From Ischnura elegans (taxonomy: Eukaryota; Arthropoda; Insecta; Odonata; Coenagrionidae), in assembly GCF_921293095.1 (NCBI RefSeq), contig NC_060254.1:4464001-4528000 (forward strand): a stretch of 64,000 nucleotides of DNA, given 5' to 3'. This document shows positions 22,924-34,446 of the stretch, in pieces; the stretch's first letter is position 1; each line of letters starts with the position of its first letter. Made by a program: the position numbers and the translations under genes. The notes beneath the pieces are model-generated. The model worked only from the letters and a program-made list of their open reading frames with translations, did not search any database and was not told where the DNA came from.

Positions 22924-24085
22924 TAATAGCCAATATACCTGTTGCGAACAGATATACAGGAACAGGAGTGGTGCGGTGACAGATAAACGTAAGCATAAAT
23001 CCAGACGAAAGGCGATGTTTTTTTTGAATCACTTAATTTCCTTACTCAAATAACGACTAACTATTCAAACAATTTATAAACGTCGCACTGAATAAAAATC
23101 ATGCAAAGCATTGTTTCGTCAATCATTATATTTATCGAACGACAGTTTACCACATAATTTTGAGACTGAGCACTCCATTAACTTCATTTCTAAGAGATCG
23201 CTAGCAGTTACAGAGGTTAAGGAGTCTTGATGAAAGTCTTCCGGCGGTGAAACCCTCGCTATGGTGAGAGCCAACACCGAAAGGGTCTCGTAAAAACGAA
23301 TTTTTAACACGCTTATTATAGGGTCAATTGACGGTGCATTGGCTATCTCTCGTAATAACGGTGGTGTCGCTATAGCCCGTACTCGCTTTAACGAGGTTCC
23401 ACTGTATTGCGCATTCTTGTTCTGTGAAAGCGGTAAAGGCAGTGGTTGTAAACACGAACCGCACGGACGTATAGCAGCTACGGACGCAATGAAATGCTAA
23501 ATCGTCACGAAAGGTTCACTTTATCTGTTTATTTTTTGCAATTATTTAAATCGCGTAACTATTAAATGAGCGACGGGTACATATACTATTGATTCAATTC
23601 CAGTGTTCGATTGATGTAATGATAGTGTGTGTTTAGTTTTCATTTTAATTATTTACTGTTTTGCGTCATTAAGTGATCAGTGTCGATTGAATTATTCTAA
23701 CAATACTTTTCCAAGAAAAATTAACGGCTACCCGATGGATTCCATGAAAACGCATATTCGATATGCTATTTGAATCGGAAGAATCGTATCTTTACAACAT
23801 TTGTGGTAAAAATTGTCTAAATTTCCGGTAAAACGTGGCAGTATTTACTAATATCTCCGATTATAATCCTCATAAATATACTCAAATAGAAAGACTACGA
23901 GAACATTAGCCTTTATGCCGTTATTTATAACTTTATGGTCACCTTTAGTATGCTAAACTGGATTACACTCGATTATAGTCCCCCCCCCCTTACTTTTCCG
24001 CGGCCATTTTTGGAAAAAAAGGGGGGACTATATTCGGAGATATACGGTATACCCCATCGAGCCAACTATGTACACACACACTTAC

Positions 24086-24250
24086 ACCTCTCAAAATTGA
24101 CAGCTGAGGACCGTAGAGTTCTTGCAGCATCAGGTGAGACGTGCTGAGCGTTTGGCTCACATTCTTGCCAGCTGAACTCCCACCATCTTTATCCTTGATG
24201 GAGCAGTAGCCATCAATGGCAGCCTGATAATTTTTCTCCTCAAATTTCAC
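24086..24250 (-). CDS. Exon C: linker of dsRNA-binding protein
   Basis: A 165-bp, 55-codon exon with an ATGGCAG acceptor and a GTAAGT donor, both in phase 0. It encodes VKFEEKNYQAAIDGYCSIKD at the start and SHLMLQELYGPQLSILRG at the end. I see no named domain; by position it links the two dsRNA-binding domains, and the last residues (LMLQELYG) may be the helix that begins the C-terminal one. The donor is only 36 bp from the end of a nested transposon (U1, ending 24049), which is unusually close for a large inverted-repeat element. A longer open frame that runs on into the intron exists but is not supported by the splice signals. Confidence 0.82.
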
Positions 24251-24556
24251 CTGCCATAATAAAAATAAAAGTAATGATAACCAAGGAAAAGACCATCGTC
24301 CAGAAAGTCACTGAGGAATAAAACATCAGGTTCACACTCATTCCAACAGCACAACTGAATAAATAGCATAACAGAATAACATGACTTGAATAGAATAGCA
24401 AGAAAAATGTGGACAGATATGAAAGCACGTCACCCAAACTCTCCAATTGCAAGGTACATAACGTACATAAGAAACGTACATAAAACGAGGAAGAGGCAGG
24501 AGAGAATTAACATTAATCTTCACAATAAACACATTGAAAAACTTAGAAATTACGTC

Positions 24557-25265
24557 AGCAGACTCCCGATTATCCGGCTACGGTTTATCCGGGTTCCGGA
24601 TTATCCGTACATGTTTTCACTCTCGCTCAATTCTTCTGCGATCTTTATAAAAAAATAAAACTGAACATAAAATCACCAGAATCACTCCATTATAATATGT
24701 ACCAGGATACACTGCAGTCATTATATCCCTTCGTAAAACGGAAGCAATCAGACCCAAGCTGCATCCACGGGAGCACCGTGTTCCTGTTTTCCAAGCCTCA
24801 CAGAGTATGACCGCACTCCATGATCACGGACACATGTCCCGCAGCAGTTGCAACGCGGGCAACTTGTGCGAGACGCGACTACGTCGCATGGTGCCTGACA
24901 GTGTAGTTTCCGACGTCGAGCAGTGGTTTTGAAGCATTCGTTCAAACCACTTTTCTGTATCTGACATCATGCACCCACGGATGTGTGGTTTTCGAAACCA
25001 GGCCTTAGATGGAGCATTAATAATACGAGTAAAACCATGTTATCGCCACTAAAAAGACCACGAACTGGCAAAGAAAGCTCTCAATGAGTCCGTTAAGCAC
25101 TCTTAAATAACAGAATAACTGCATAAATAATAATGTATTGTTTGTTTTACGTAAATTGTGAACACTACAAAACATTTAAGAGAAAGTTTTGATTATCCGT
25201 GTTTTCCGATTATTAGTGCCGTCCCTCCCCATCACATCATTAGCCCATTCGGATCATCGGGAGTG
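24557..25265. mobile_element. pogo/Tigger-like MITE with CTCCCGAT ends
   Basis: AGACTCCCGATTATCCG at 24560 is mirrored by CGGATCATCGGGAGTG ending at 25265. The about 700 bp between are non-coding. The termini resemble Tigger-type MITEs, but the last few bases and the TA duplication are degenerate on the left. Confidence 0.55.
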
Positions 25266-25843
25266 TATTAGGAAACAGCTGTATGGAATGTTTTCTACAT
25301 CTTCCTTCATCAAAAATGTATGGACACCTTACAGTCAAATACCTGATTGAAACTGATGGTGCAATAGCAGCTATACTAGACAGGCTTATCAGCACAAAAA
25401 ATCATGGAAAATTTATAATGAAGGATATAATCGCATAACAAAATGTGAAACAATTGAGCATATAATCGCGTTACGCACACTGAAATTTTTTCAGGTACAA
25501 AAAGGTCACTCCTTCAAAATATTTTTCATTCTTTCCTACTCGTCAGCTTCATAATACGATCCTCTGAACATATGAAACCTCCCAAGATATTGCCGATGTG
25601 ATCATCTTTTTTGACAATGAGTCAGTCAGTGTTTGCAGTTTTTTATACATCGATATACAAGGTGAGACTGAGCAATAGCCGTTTATCTGTAGATATTCCT
25701 TAAACTATCTTACTACTAATGCTAAAATTCAGGCAATTGGTGCATTTTTAATTGCTTATAAGGGTACCAAACGAGCCATACTAGGAAGGAATCTGAGTGA
25801 GCCCAGATGAGAGGTTGAGCTAACATGGATTGCCACAGTTATA

Positions 25844-28570
25844 CCGTATAAGCGTGTGTAAGAGGCGCACCCCTATTTTGAGCATCAAAGCTATGAAGAA
25901 AAAAAATTTTGCAACATTTTTTAATACTATCCCGCGGTGTTGCAGACGTATATTCGATAACTGTCGAAATTCCAGTACGCCTGGAATTTCGACAGTTATC
26001 GAATTTTCCTCTTTCAATATTAATTGAAAGAGGAAATTTTGATAACTGCGGCGGTAATAGTGGCATAAGAGAGAGTAGAAAGAGTTTCGATCCTCTCTTA
26101 GCATACGCCGTTGCTCTACGATGCTTGTCCTATTCACGAACAATTTAGTTTAAATGCTCTCGCAGGAGTACTGCAATAGAATTGCAGCCGTGAAAATTTT
26201 AAGGCAATACACGACAGGCACATAGCATGAACCTTCCCAAGAGCTTGGACAACAATCGGGGCAATCTCAGCGCCATATGATAATAACCACATCGTAAATT
26301 TAACGGAACCACACTCGGCCCTCCATCAGCCAATGCCTCTGCCGTTTTTTTTCCTTTCCGAGACCCCACAGGAAAATAGGAAAACATCAAGTTACAGGGG
26401 AACAATCGAAACGTGTTTCATCCCTTCCCCGTCTCACCAACTGACCTTGATCGATCTCCCAGTTTATGGAGGCCAAAAGGCCAAAGGTGAGTCATCTACT
26501 GAGCCTGAAGATACCTCGATAGCTTTCAATAATTGAATGACACTCACGAGGTTCAAAAAAAGAAAGAGATCTAACGCGACGCATATCTGACAGAATTTAA
26601 GTTTTTTAAGCTCTAATTGTTTGACACAAAGATTTATAGTTACAACAAGACTACTAATATTCAAAATACAGGTGGTCCTCGACTTTCGTACACTCGACTT
26701 TCGTACAATCGCCACTTTCGTACGTCCAAAAGTGACACCTTTTACTCGACTTTCGTACGCTAAATTCGGACTTTCGAATGCTGGTCTGTAATTTTTTTAA
26801 AATTCCCGCTATGTTTATTGCGCATCCCAACATTCAATTGTTTCAAATTGCAGTATCGGCAGTATATGCGAACAATATGAACGTATATAATGAAGGGAAT
26901 TGTTGGTAATTGACTCTGATCTAGGTGATTTATTTGGGAGAGAGACTGCCTGCTATAGGCTCCTTTATCAAGAGAAGAGGAAAGCCTTCATTGAAGATAT
27001 TTTTCAAAAGACGTTGACTAGACATCATCGAATAGCTTTCAATAAAACTAGTAAGACCTTCTTTCTAATTGTGTTTTTCCGTTTGAGTGCTGTTTAATTC
27101 ATGTAAACCTTCAGCAACGATATTGCACGACATATCACCCGAATTCCGTTTGTCTTTTGTCTTTTTTGAATAACATGCAGAACATACGCGATCACGAATG
27201 TCACCTGCCAAACATCGAATTTTGGTGTAAAAATTAAAAGGTATCCAGAGTGCGGGTTCAACGAATACATTTTTTTATGCTACTTGATACGTCCTTTTAT
27301 TTATAGTGGACGTAATAAGTGGAATGTCAACTTAAACGCCAAGAGGAAGTTTCACTCGATAGCCAACGGAGTTCTTGTTTTTTAAACTTATATTTGCATT
27401 TTCTGCGTATTTTCGAAATAAATTATATGATTTGAGGAGTTTTATTAATATATTATTAAAATTAAGTCAATTGAAATGAATTCCGTGAAAAAAAAGTTTT
27501 AATACGTAAATTCCGCTCTTTTGGAACGTAACCCCTAATTAGTATGGAAGTCAATGGTTCGACTTTCGTACAATTCGACTTTCGTACAAGTTTTCGGGAA
27601 CGCATTGTGTACGAAAGTCGGGGACCGCCTGTAGTCCAAACAGGACAATTTCGGAAGAAACAAGAGTAGCATAAGCGCATTCAAACAAGACGAGACGGAC
27701 TGGAAACTTCAGGCAACGCAAACTGCGTATATCATATTGCTGCCCCTTCGCCCCTTTGCTTTGAAGACAACGACGTCACATGCAAGATCGGACGTGTTCT
27801 TCCCGTGCTCCTTCACTCATAGCCTCGTAGCTTGAAATACGGAGGGGAGGGAGCACGCGCGCTCCTTCCCCTCCGTATTTCGTTGCTTGCTTCGAAGACA
27901 GAGGGATCGCGCTCCTTCCCCTGGACCTCTCCTTCCGCGCTCCTCACTTATAAGCATTCCTGATTTCTTCCATCCACAATTTAGTCCAACAATGAACACA
28001 CTCGTTCGAATTTTTTAAAGCGCAGGTTTTGATACCAATATAATTTTCAGTTGCAATAATCCTCATATTAGCGTCTGCAGATGATTTTTGAAAAATCATG
28101 TGCTCAGCGTAATGGCAAGACAGATGCTGACTATTAACCAGGTATGTCCTTCAACACTACGCGTTTCTCTACGTTTGATAAGCGATTACTATGGGCAGTA
28201 TAAATGCCGTGGGATGCCCACTCGTGGCAGTAAATTTTGCGTGCCCTCCGGAGCGAAAAACCCTGCGCGATCTTCCATGTTCACCTCTGGGGTACCGACG
28301 TGACGGCGTAATGCTTACAAGAAATTCAAACAGGAGCATTTTAAAAATACGTTACTAAGGGAGTAACTCCCCTGCCTGCCGCTTGTTTTTGACCTAGGGA
28401 TTCAGATGACCGACTCACACTGAAAACCAAGGCCACTCAGTTCCCCTTAGACTTGCGACCGGTGAAGGGGAGGGGGGGGGGAAGATAAGAAGTTTGTGTA
28501 AGAGGCGAACCCTCATTTTCGGCTGCAATTTCTGGGAAAAAAGGTGCGCCTCTTACACGCACTTATACGG
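25844..28570. mobile_element. Element V1, TA-flanked DNA transposon, carries MITE P
   Basis: Ends are CCGTATAAGCGTGTGTAAGA and its inverse ...CGCACTTATACGG, with TA on both sides (25842-25843, 28571-28572). Just inside the left end is a hairpin (GTCGAAATTCCAG/CTGGAATTTCGAC, 25960-26045). After removing P (26669-27631) it is about 1.76 kb and aligns in opposite orientation to V3 (51357-53286). No transposase was recognised. The CCGTATA start, pyrimidine/purine-biased TIR and TA target recall U, suggesting the same broad superfamily. Confidence 0.75.
26669..27631. mobile_element. MITE P, TA-flanked, inserted in V1
   Basis: CAGGTGGTCCTCGACTTTCG on the left and CGAAAGTCGGGGACCGCCTG on the right are imperfect inverted repeats, flanked by TA. 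CGACTTTCGTAC is repeated several times beside both ends. V3 has the corresponding sequence uninterrupted near 52203-52220 (minus strand), which confirms the insertion point. No coding capacity was recognised. Confidence 0.8.
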
Positions 28571-28572
28571 TA

Positions 28573-29310
28573 TTTCGTTTAATTTGACTGTACAGCAAAA
28601 TATACTTCTAGTGCAACAATACACCCCCGCAATACGAAGTGGGGAATGGAAGTGAATAACCGTGAAAAGCTATTGCACACAACTCAATCACACATACAGA
28701 CATGATTTGGAGTGAAATAATTAATGAATGCCATTTCAAGCTCCCAAGTATGTTTGCAAAGGCAGTGCTTAATTTCAATGTTCCCCTACTCGGGTAGTCA
28801 TCCCACCACAGGGATGGAATACATTCTCCATTTATTTTTCATTTTTAGCAATTGCCATAGCGAAGGAAACATTCATGAACAGGAAAGAGAGCATCATTAC
28901 GTATGAGTAAAAAGAAAAGTCTAGCGAAGGGAGCACAGCACAATTCAGAGCCAAAGCATGGTCTACACTTGGGAAGGAGGAAAGGAAAAGACCTGAGGGA
29001 TTTGGGTTCAGGGGAGAACTGAGACGATGATGCTGACGAAGACTGACCACAAAGTGCTGGACATGGGGGTGAGGAGAGAAAGCTTAAGATACGGAGGAGA
29101 TGGAAGGGGTGGATGTAGGGAGTACTGAGTGGGGAGGGGATGTTGAAAACAGCGTTAGATTAGGGGAGAGTGTTAGACAAGCAAGAAAGGGGAAGAAAGA
29201 GATTAGGATTAATCGCTGGAATGAAATAAAGTAGGCCTCGTAGAGAAGCGGAGAGGGAAGTCGAACTTGGGATGGGACTTGCCACGCTATTCTCATATTG
29301 ATCCATGTTG
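28573..29310. other. Intron sequence, nothing recognised
   Basis: Purine-rich in 28.9-29.2 kb. No domain or repeat boundary recognised before the MITE at 29313. Confidence 0.45.
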
Positions 29311-29312
29311 TA

Positions 29313-30322
29313 CAGTAGACTCTCGTTAATATGAACATCGTTATTACAAAGTTCTTGTTATTACGAAGCAAGTCGTTGGTCCCGACGAAAAGGCCTACCC
29401 AATCTAATGTAAAATAAAAATTAATAAGAAATCTTCATTATTTTGAAAATACGAATCTGATCCGGTCCTGGCAATTACAAAATGAACTTTATTACGAAGT
29501 TCCACTAGTAGTAGGCAACGGCATTTAGGTGGAAATAGACTACGCTACTTTATCATCATTGCACTACATTTAAATTCTCCTTGTGCATTGTGCCCAAGAG
29601 CGTCAATTATGGTACTTCATTCAGTAGGAGATATGTACTTCAGTATGCACGCAACATCAGATACTAAGCTTCATTCCTGTGGAATTATGGTGACCCACTC
29701 ATTAATGCTCGCAAATTGGACGTCCAGTTAGTCCTCTTCCTACGCACATTGGATTTATGAACTTTCAGAGATATGACGTTTAAAAAAATTCAAGAGTGCC
29801 CAAAATTTAAAATTTGGTGCCTATGGAGTTCGCCGATGCGACACGACATGATGTACAGGAACTCGCACTTTGGGCTGAACAAAGTATCATTTAATCTGGT
29901 TTGAAGTCAGGAACTGTTCAGCGCTTCGCCCGTTCTTTCTTCCCGCACAAAGCGAATTTTTTCGGCACCGGCTACATTGCAAGCTAGATCAGTTGGTCAC
30001 AATCGTGAGTTAACGCACGATTGTGATGCAGTGTTGCATTCTGCAAGATCTCTCGATGCCTTGTATAGGTTTATCAACTTAAAGAGCAAGGTCTCGGAAC
30101 GCATCTTCTTCGTATATCGAGGACTTGTGCATAATTTAATCGCGTACATTACACACTTGACTCTGAAGATTATAAGTTTAGGAGATTGAAGAGACAAGAA
30201 ATTTTGACAAAGTATGTTTTTTTTTATTCGATGATTCCTAAAAGAAACATTCATACGAACTTCGTTATTACGAACCTCTGCTTTTTCAGTCCCGTGAATG
30301 TCGTAATAACGAGAGTCTTCTG
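29313..30322. mobile_element. pogo/Tigger-like MITE with CTCTCGTTA ends
   Basis: CAGTAGACTCTCGTTAATA at 29313 and TAACGAGAGTCTTCTG ending at 30322 are inverted repeats flanked by TA. The interior repeats ATTACGAA-type motifs near both ends. About 1.0 kb, with no transposase. A shortened relative follows at 30893-31395. Confidence 0.75.
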
Positions 30323-30462
30323 TAGTCTACATAAAATGGAATAGCTAGAATACTTTACTAGATAACCGAGTATCAGATAAAAATTTAATAAATTTGAGTC
30401 ATCTAAACTATTTAATTGAGTGGCACAATAGGTATGGAGACCAGTAAAAAGGATGCACTAAC

Positions 30463-30590
30463 CTTCTCAGCTTGCTTCACCGTTCTCGTCTCACTGATCA
30501 AAGGTGAGGCCATGGCCAGATGTTCCCTTATCTTGTCAATCATCAGCTTGGCAGAAATTTGTTTGGCTTGCTTTTTTGTGCGAGCCTTCC
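30463..30590 (-). CDS. Exon B: second half of dsRNA-binding domain
   Basis: A 128-bp exon between a GCTTCCAG acceptor and a GTTAGT donor. With the base carried over from exon A it encodes 43 residues that start GKARTKKQAKQ and continue into ISAKLMIDKI. This is the conserved loop, lysine-rich N-terminus and helix 2 of a dsRNA-binding motif; the KK-x-AK lysines are the ones that contact the RNA backbone in this fold. The junction with exon A falls between strand 3 and helix 2. A pogo-like MITE (29313-30322) lies 140 bp past the donor, and oppositely oriented copies of repeat V lie on either side of the exon (V1 at 25.8-28.6 kb, V2 at 31.7-36.0 kb). Confidence 0.88.
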
Positions 30591-30892
30591 CTGGAAGCAA
30601 AATCATAATTCCATGACTTTTACACTCAAACATCATCATCATAACAAACATCCGTTCCACAAAACACCTCTGCACAGCAAATATACATCATGGCCCCAAT
30701 CACCCTCTCATGAACCACACCTCTTCCCAAAAAGCATTTCTGTGCATAAAAATTAATTGGTGGCACACACAAGATTTTTCACCTGTTTAGAACAAAATAC
30801 ATAGCAAGATTTGGTCACTGACATTCCCAATTATGCCATCACAGAGCACAATGCCGAAGAGTAGCTAAAGAAATATGAAACGAACGATATGA

Positions 30893-31395
30893 TACATTAA
30901 TGCGAACAACCTTATTACCAAGTTTTCATTATTAGTACAGTCTGAACAAAGTATCAATTAATCCATCATGAATTTAAGAACTGTTCAGCATTTCACCCAT
31001 TTTTCCTTCCCCACTGATGGCAAATTTTTTTCGGCTCCAGCCACGTCGCACGAGCAGCTAGATCAGTTTGTCACCATCATGAGTCTATGCAAAATTGTAT
31101 TGCAGTGTTGCATTATGCAGGTTAACCAAACTTTTCAATGCCTTGCATAGGTTAATCCATTTATGAACAAGGTCTCGGAACAGACTTTGTGCGAAATTCA
31201 GTCGTCTAATTTTAAACACTTGGCTCTTAAGCTATTCCGCAGTGCAACTATAAGTACGGGATATTAAAGAGACAAGGAATTTTGGCACAGTATGTTTCTT
31301 TGAGATGATTCCTGAAAGAATCATAATTACAAACTCCATTATTACGCACCTATGGTTATCGGTCCCACGAACTTTGTAACAAAGAAAGTCTCCTA
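30893..31395. repeat. Degenerate second copy of the 29313 MITE
   Basis: The stretch from GAACAAAGTATCAATTAATC onward matches 29878-30322 in the same orientation, including TGCAGTGTTGCATT and AAGGTCTCGGAAC. Its right end, AAGAAAGTCTCCTATA, is a decayed terminus and the left half is mostly deleted. Confidence 0.6.
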
Positions 31396-32323
31396 TAATT
31401 CCTTTTTCATTCCTGTGATTTGAATGGTGTTGAAGGCCATTAAAAATGCACATATCCAGGAAAAAACATTTGAATTTTTTTCATGGGAATTTTGGAAAAA
31501 TTCCTCACTTTAGCTGCTGCTTGTTGCAATGTAGCTTGATTTAACTCACTCCCAATAATTGGCCAGGACATATGAGCCAAAATATTTTCTGTACAGCAAA
31601 CAATGAGTTTTTATTGCCTTAGAATTAGTAAGCTATACAGCAAACACTTCCATGCAAAAAGAAATTTTTAGTCCCGAAAAGTCTGTTTTAAAGATATACT
31701 ACTGTATAAGCCCGTGTAAGAGGCACACCTTTGAGGCAAGTGATTTATGGTCTGTGGCATCTCGGAAAGGAAAAAAAATCAGAGGCATTGGCTGATGGAG
31801 GGCCGAGTGTGGTTCCATGAAATACGGCACTGAGATTCCCCCAATTGTCGCTCAATCTCTTGGGAAGATTCAAGCTATGTGCCTGCCGTGTTTTGCCTTA
31901 AAAATTTCCACCGCTGCAATACTCCTAAGAAGGTGTTTAACAGGTTGACTGCCGTGGCGGACACCGGTGTCCGCTGTGGTATCTTCTTCTCCCGCCGTGG
32001 CGGTCACCGGTGTCCGCGGAAAAAAGTTCGTCTTCGTGCGCCGGGTGACCGCCATTTACGTACTTTTGCATAGATATCTTTTCCGCAACGGCCTCAGCTA
32101 AACTGTCACTCCTTTGGTTTTTGCTAATTGTTTATAAAATTTTTTTTGCTGTCTTGAATGTTACTTACGTATTTTTTTATACCGGTTGGCACATTGGAAG
32201 CCGTTATCCCTCGAAGTAGACCTCCGGAGACGCTTTTTCCGTGTTAAATGTTTCATAAACTACGATGTTGTATGAGCAGGGAGTACTTACTCTTTGTTCG
32301 TAATCCAGGGCTGCTATATATAC

Positions 32324-32365
32324 ATTAAATCTGAAAGCATACTATAGTATGCTTTCAGATTTAAT
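32324..32365. repeat. 42-bp perfect palindrome in piggyBac 1
   Basis: The sequence reads identically on both strands about the centre 32344/32345 (half: ATAGTATGCTTTCAGATTTA plus T). It lies in the non-coding left part of the element, beyond the transposase stop codon. Confidence 0.9.
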
Positions 32366-32682
32366 TGAGAAAGAATATATATCTTCTTTGGGAGACGAAT
32401 TATATTTTCTACTCAGTGTTTTGCATCCTTCAGATAGTTTCAACTGGTAAACACATCTATAAAAAGAAATTGAAGAGAAGGATAACAAAATCTTTCCCAG
32501 CTTTACCTTATAATTCAAATTAACTTTACCGCAGTAATTTTGTAGGTCTTTAGAGCCCTCCTCTCACCGACATTTATTCTTACTTTCCCTTGCTCCTGAA
32601 ATATCAGAAAGGTGAAATAAATAATATATATCCTTTTCAAATAATCACTTTTTATTGCAATAATGGACAATTATTCATATTT

Positions 32683-34446
32683 TTACAGATGATGTTTATG
32701 AAAGCAATCCAAACAGAACCGTGGCTTTTTAGGGCAGTCATCACAGTAGGTAGTGACTTTTTTCACTTTGTTTTTTTCAATTTCCCCAAGTTGTTTCTTT
32801 TCGTAGCATCCTCGGCAATATTTCCGATTGATTCGCGCACCTCCTTCCTCCTTTTTGAATGAATGAGTAGCCATTCTTTTCCGTGATGTTTGTGGCAATG
32901 TAAGACTGGTCGGAGATCTATCGCCCTGTGACTCATTTCCCAAAAGCGATCCGATAAGGTTTTCCCTGAATTTTACTATCTGCATCTTACTGCCACAAAT
33001 TTGGTTGAAAATGAAATAAGCATTCACCACAGAAGTCCCTAATAATAGTTCTAACGCTACTTTTCTGTACCATTTCAAAGACCGACGCAATGGCGTTGAA
33101 TAAGAGGAAAGTTGATCAGAAAGGTCTATGGATGATTTCCCCTCATTATACTTCAGGATAGCTACTGGTTTCAAAACCCTTGACCTATATTTTTCCACTT
33201 CCTCCATCTCGTTTGAGTGGCATGTTGACAATAGCAAAACATCGCGTTTATCTTTCCACTTCATTATTGACACACCTCTTTGATTTTCTTTGACTACTAT
33301 TTCCCCTTTCTTAAGTTTTTTGGCCGTTACATCTTTGGGTATTCCCCTCCGATTTTTACGCAGGGTACCTAGTAAATGTGTCCTACGATCAAGAAGTGAA
33401 TTGGCCAACTCTAAGCTCGTGTAATAATTGTCTGTAACAATCGTTCTGCCAGCATCTAGTAACTTCTCGGAGAGCTGCATAACTACAGCTGTTGGAACAG
33501 ATCGCCTGGCATCGCGCTCACGTCCTGCATAAATTTTCATATTCCATACATAGCCCTTACCAGAGCACAATTTAAAAATTTTGACACCGTACTTATGCCT
33601 TTTTTGAGGAATGTACTGTTTTAATGCTAACCTGCCTTGAAATGGAATAATTGATTCGTCAACGCATAAAATTTCCCCAGGTGTATATAATTCCTGATAA
33701 TTACAAATGATTTTATCCAAGAGTGGTTGAATTTTATGCAAACGGTCTTTGTTTGAATTTTCTTCATTATTGGAGAAGTGCAACATCCGTAACAAGAGTT
33801 CAAAACGATTTCTGCTCATGTGAGAAGGAGCTACATCATTACGATATATGAAGTTTTTACTCCAGTAGTCAGAAAGTTTTGGCATTTTTACCACACCCAT
33901 ATAAATCAGAATCCCAAAGAGCTTTTTGATCTCGTGAAGAGTTGTCGGTTTCCAATCTACCACACGAGATTTTCTAGAAGTAGTCAGACCTTTCACTTGA
34001 TTGGCATAAATATTAGTTTGTTCCACTATCATTTCGAGAATTTCATTGTCTATAATGTTAGAAAATATTCCAAAAGGGGAAGGATTACTCATATCTGCAA
34101 CTACAGCACTCAATCCACTCTGCGCCGTAAACTGAAAATTCGGATGATTTTTCACTGGTTCAGTCCAAAAGTCAGATGACGCATTTGGTGATGAGGGCAC
34201 CGGTCTATTTAGCTGCACATTTTCACTCTCACTTAGCTCTCCGTCGGTTGTATCGGAGGTTGCCCCTCGTAGCAATTGTCCATCCTGCAAGGAATCGTCG
34301 CTTGAAGAGTTCACTCTGATGTCCTCATCACTGGAAGGGATATATTCATCATTTCCCGTTACACTTTCAGAATCAGATGACTCTTCTAAGTATTTCCTCT
34401 TAGCCGCTTCAACAATGAATCTGGTCCGCGGGGTGAATTTATCCAT
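32683..34446 (-). CDS. piggyBac transposase 1 (PGBD4-like)
   Basis: A 587-codon intact frame of normal length for the family. It begins with an acidic Ser/Asp-rich segment (to about residue 95), followed by the piggyBac DDE domain. The catalytic aspartates are D263 in CVDESIIPFQGR, D339 in IVTDNYYTS and D441 in SIDLSDQ. The C-terminal cysteine-rich domain is complete: C544, C547, C568, C571, C578, C581 and the final HKHH, which in this family binds the terminal repeats. The enzyme cuts and pastes DNA at TTAA without leaving footprints. The start codon follows an A/T-rich leader, and ATTATATATAGG about 310 bp upstream on the minus strand is a possible TATA box. No frameshift or stop was seen. 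Confidence 0.93.
   Translation of the reverse strand: MDKFTPRTRFIVEAAKRKYLEESSDSESVTGNDEYIPSSDEDIRVNSSSDDSLQDGQLLRGATSDTTDGELSESENVQLNRPVPSSPNASSDFWTEPVKNHPNFQFTAQSGLSAVVADMSNPSPFGIFSNIIDNEILEMIVEQTNIYANQVKGLTTSRKSRVVDWKPTTLHEIKKLFGILIYMGVVKMPKLSDYWSKNFIYRNDVAPSHMSRNRFELLLRMLHFSNNEENSNKDRLHKIQPLLDKIICNYQELYTPGEILCVDESIIPFQGRLALKQYIPQKRHKYGVKIFKLCSGKGYVWNMKIYAGRERDARRSVPTAVVMQLSEKLLDAGRTIVTDNYYTSLELANSLLDRRTHLLGTLRKNRRGIPKDVTAKKLKKGEIVVKENQRGVSIMKWKDKRDVLLLSTCHSNEMEEVEKYRSRVLKPVAILKYNEGKSSIDLSDQLSSYSTPLRRSLKWYRKVALELLLGTSVVNAYFIFNQICGSKMQIVKFRENLIGSLLGNESQGDRSPTSLTLPQTSRKRMATHSFKKEEGGARINRKYCRGCYEKKQLGEIEKNKVKKVTTYCDDCPKKPRFCLDCFHKHHL

Larger units (their letters stand above)
21020..23404. mobile_element. 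Element C, pogo-type MITE, split by U2
   Basis: CAGTGCAACCTCG at 21020 and CGAGGTTCCACTG at 23392-23404 form the ends, with TA on both sides (21018-21019 and 23405-23406). The empty target is seen in U2, where GCGCAATAGGTGATGC is uninterrupted at 21737-21752. Without U2 the element is about 565 bp and non-coding. CAGTGSAACCTCG termini with TA duplications are characteristic of pogo/Tigger-like MITEs. Confidence 0.82.
19837..24047 (+). mobile_element. Element U1, pogo-like, TA-flanked, split by element C
   Basis: The ends read TACCGTATATCTC at 19835 and GGAGATATACGGTA at 24036-24049, with TA on both sides. Removing the inner element C (21020-23404) and one TA leaves about 1824 bp that matches the 1815-bp copy U2 in opposite orientation at roughly 95% by eye. 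TA target, the TIR with an ATAGTCCCCCC tract, and an internal pogo-type helix-turn-helix remnant place it in the Tc1/mariner-pogo superfamily. It has no catalytic domain, so it is non-autonomous. Confidence 0.85.

Noticed and set aside
19837-24047. A single giant palindrome or assembly duplication
   Set aside because: TA duplications and distinct ends at six positions fit three nested insertions, and the two U copies differ at scattered bases, so a simple assembly fold-back is unlikely.
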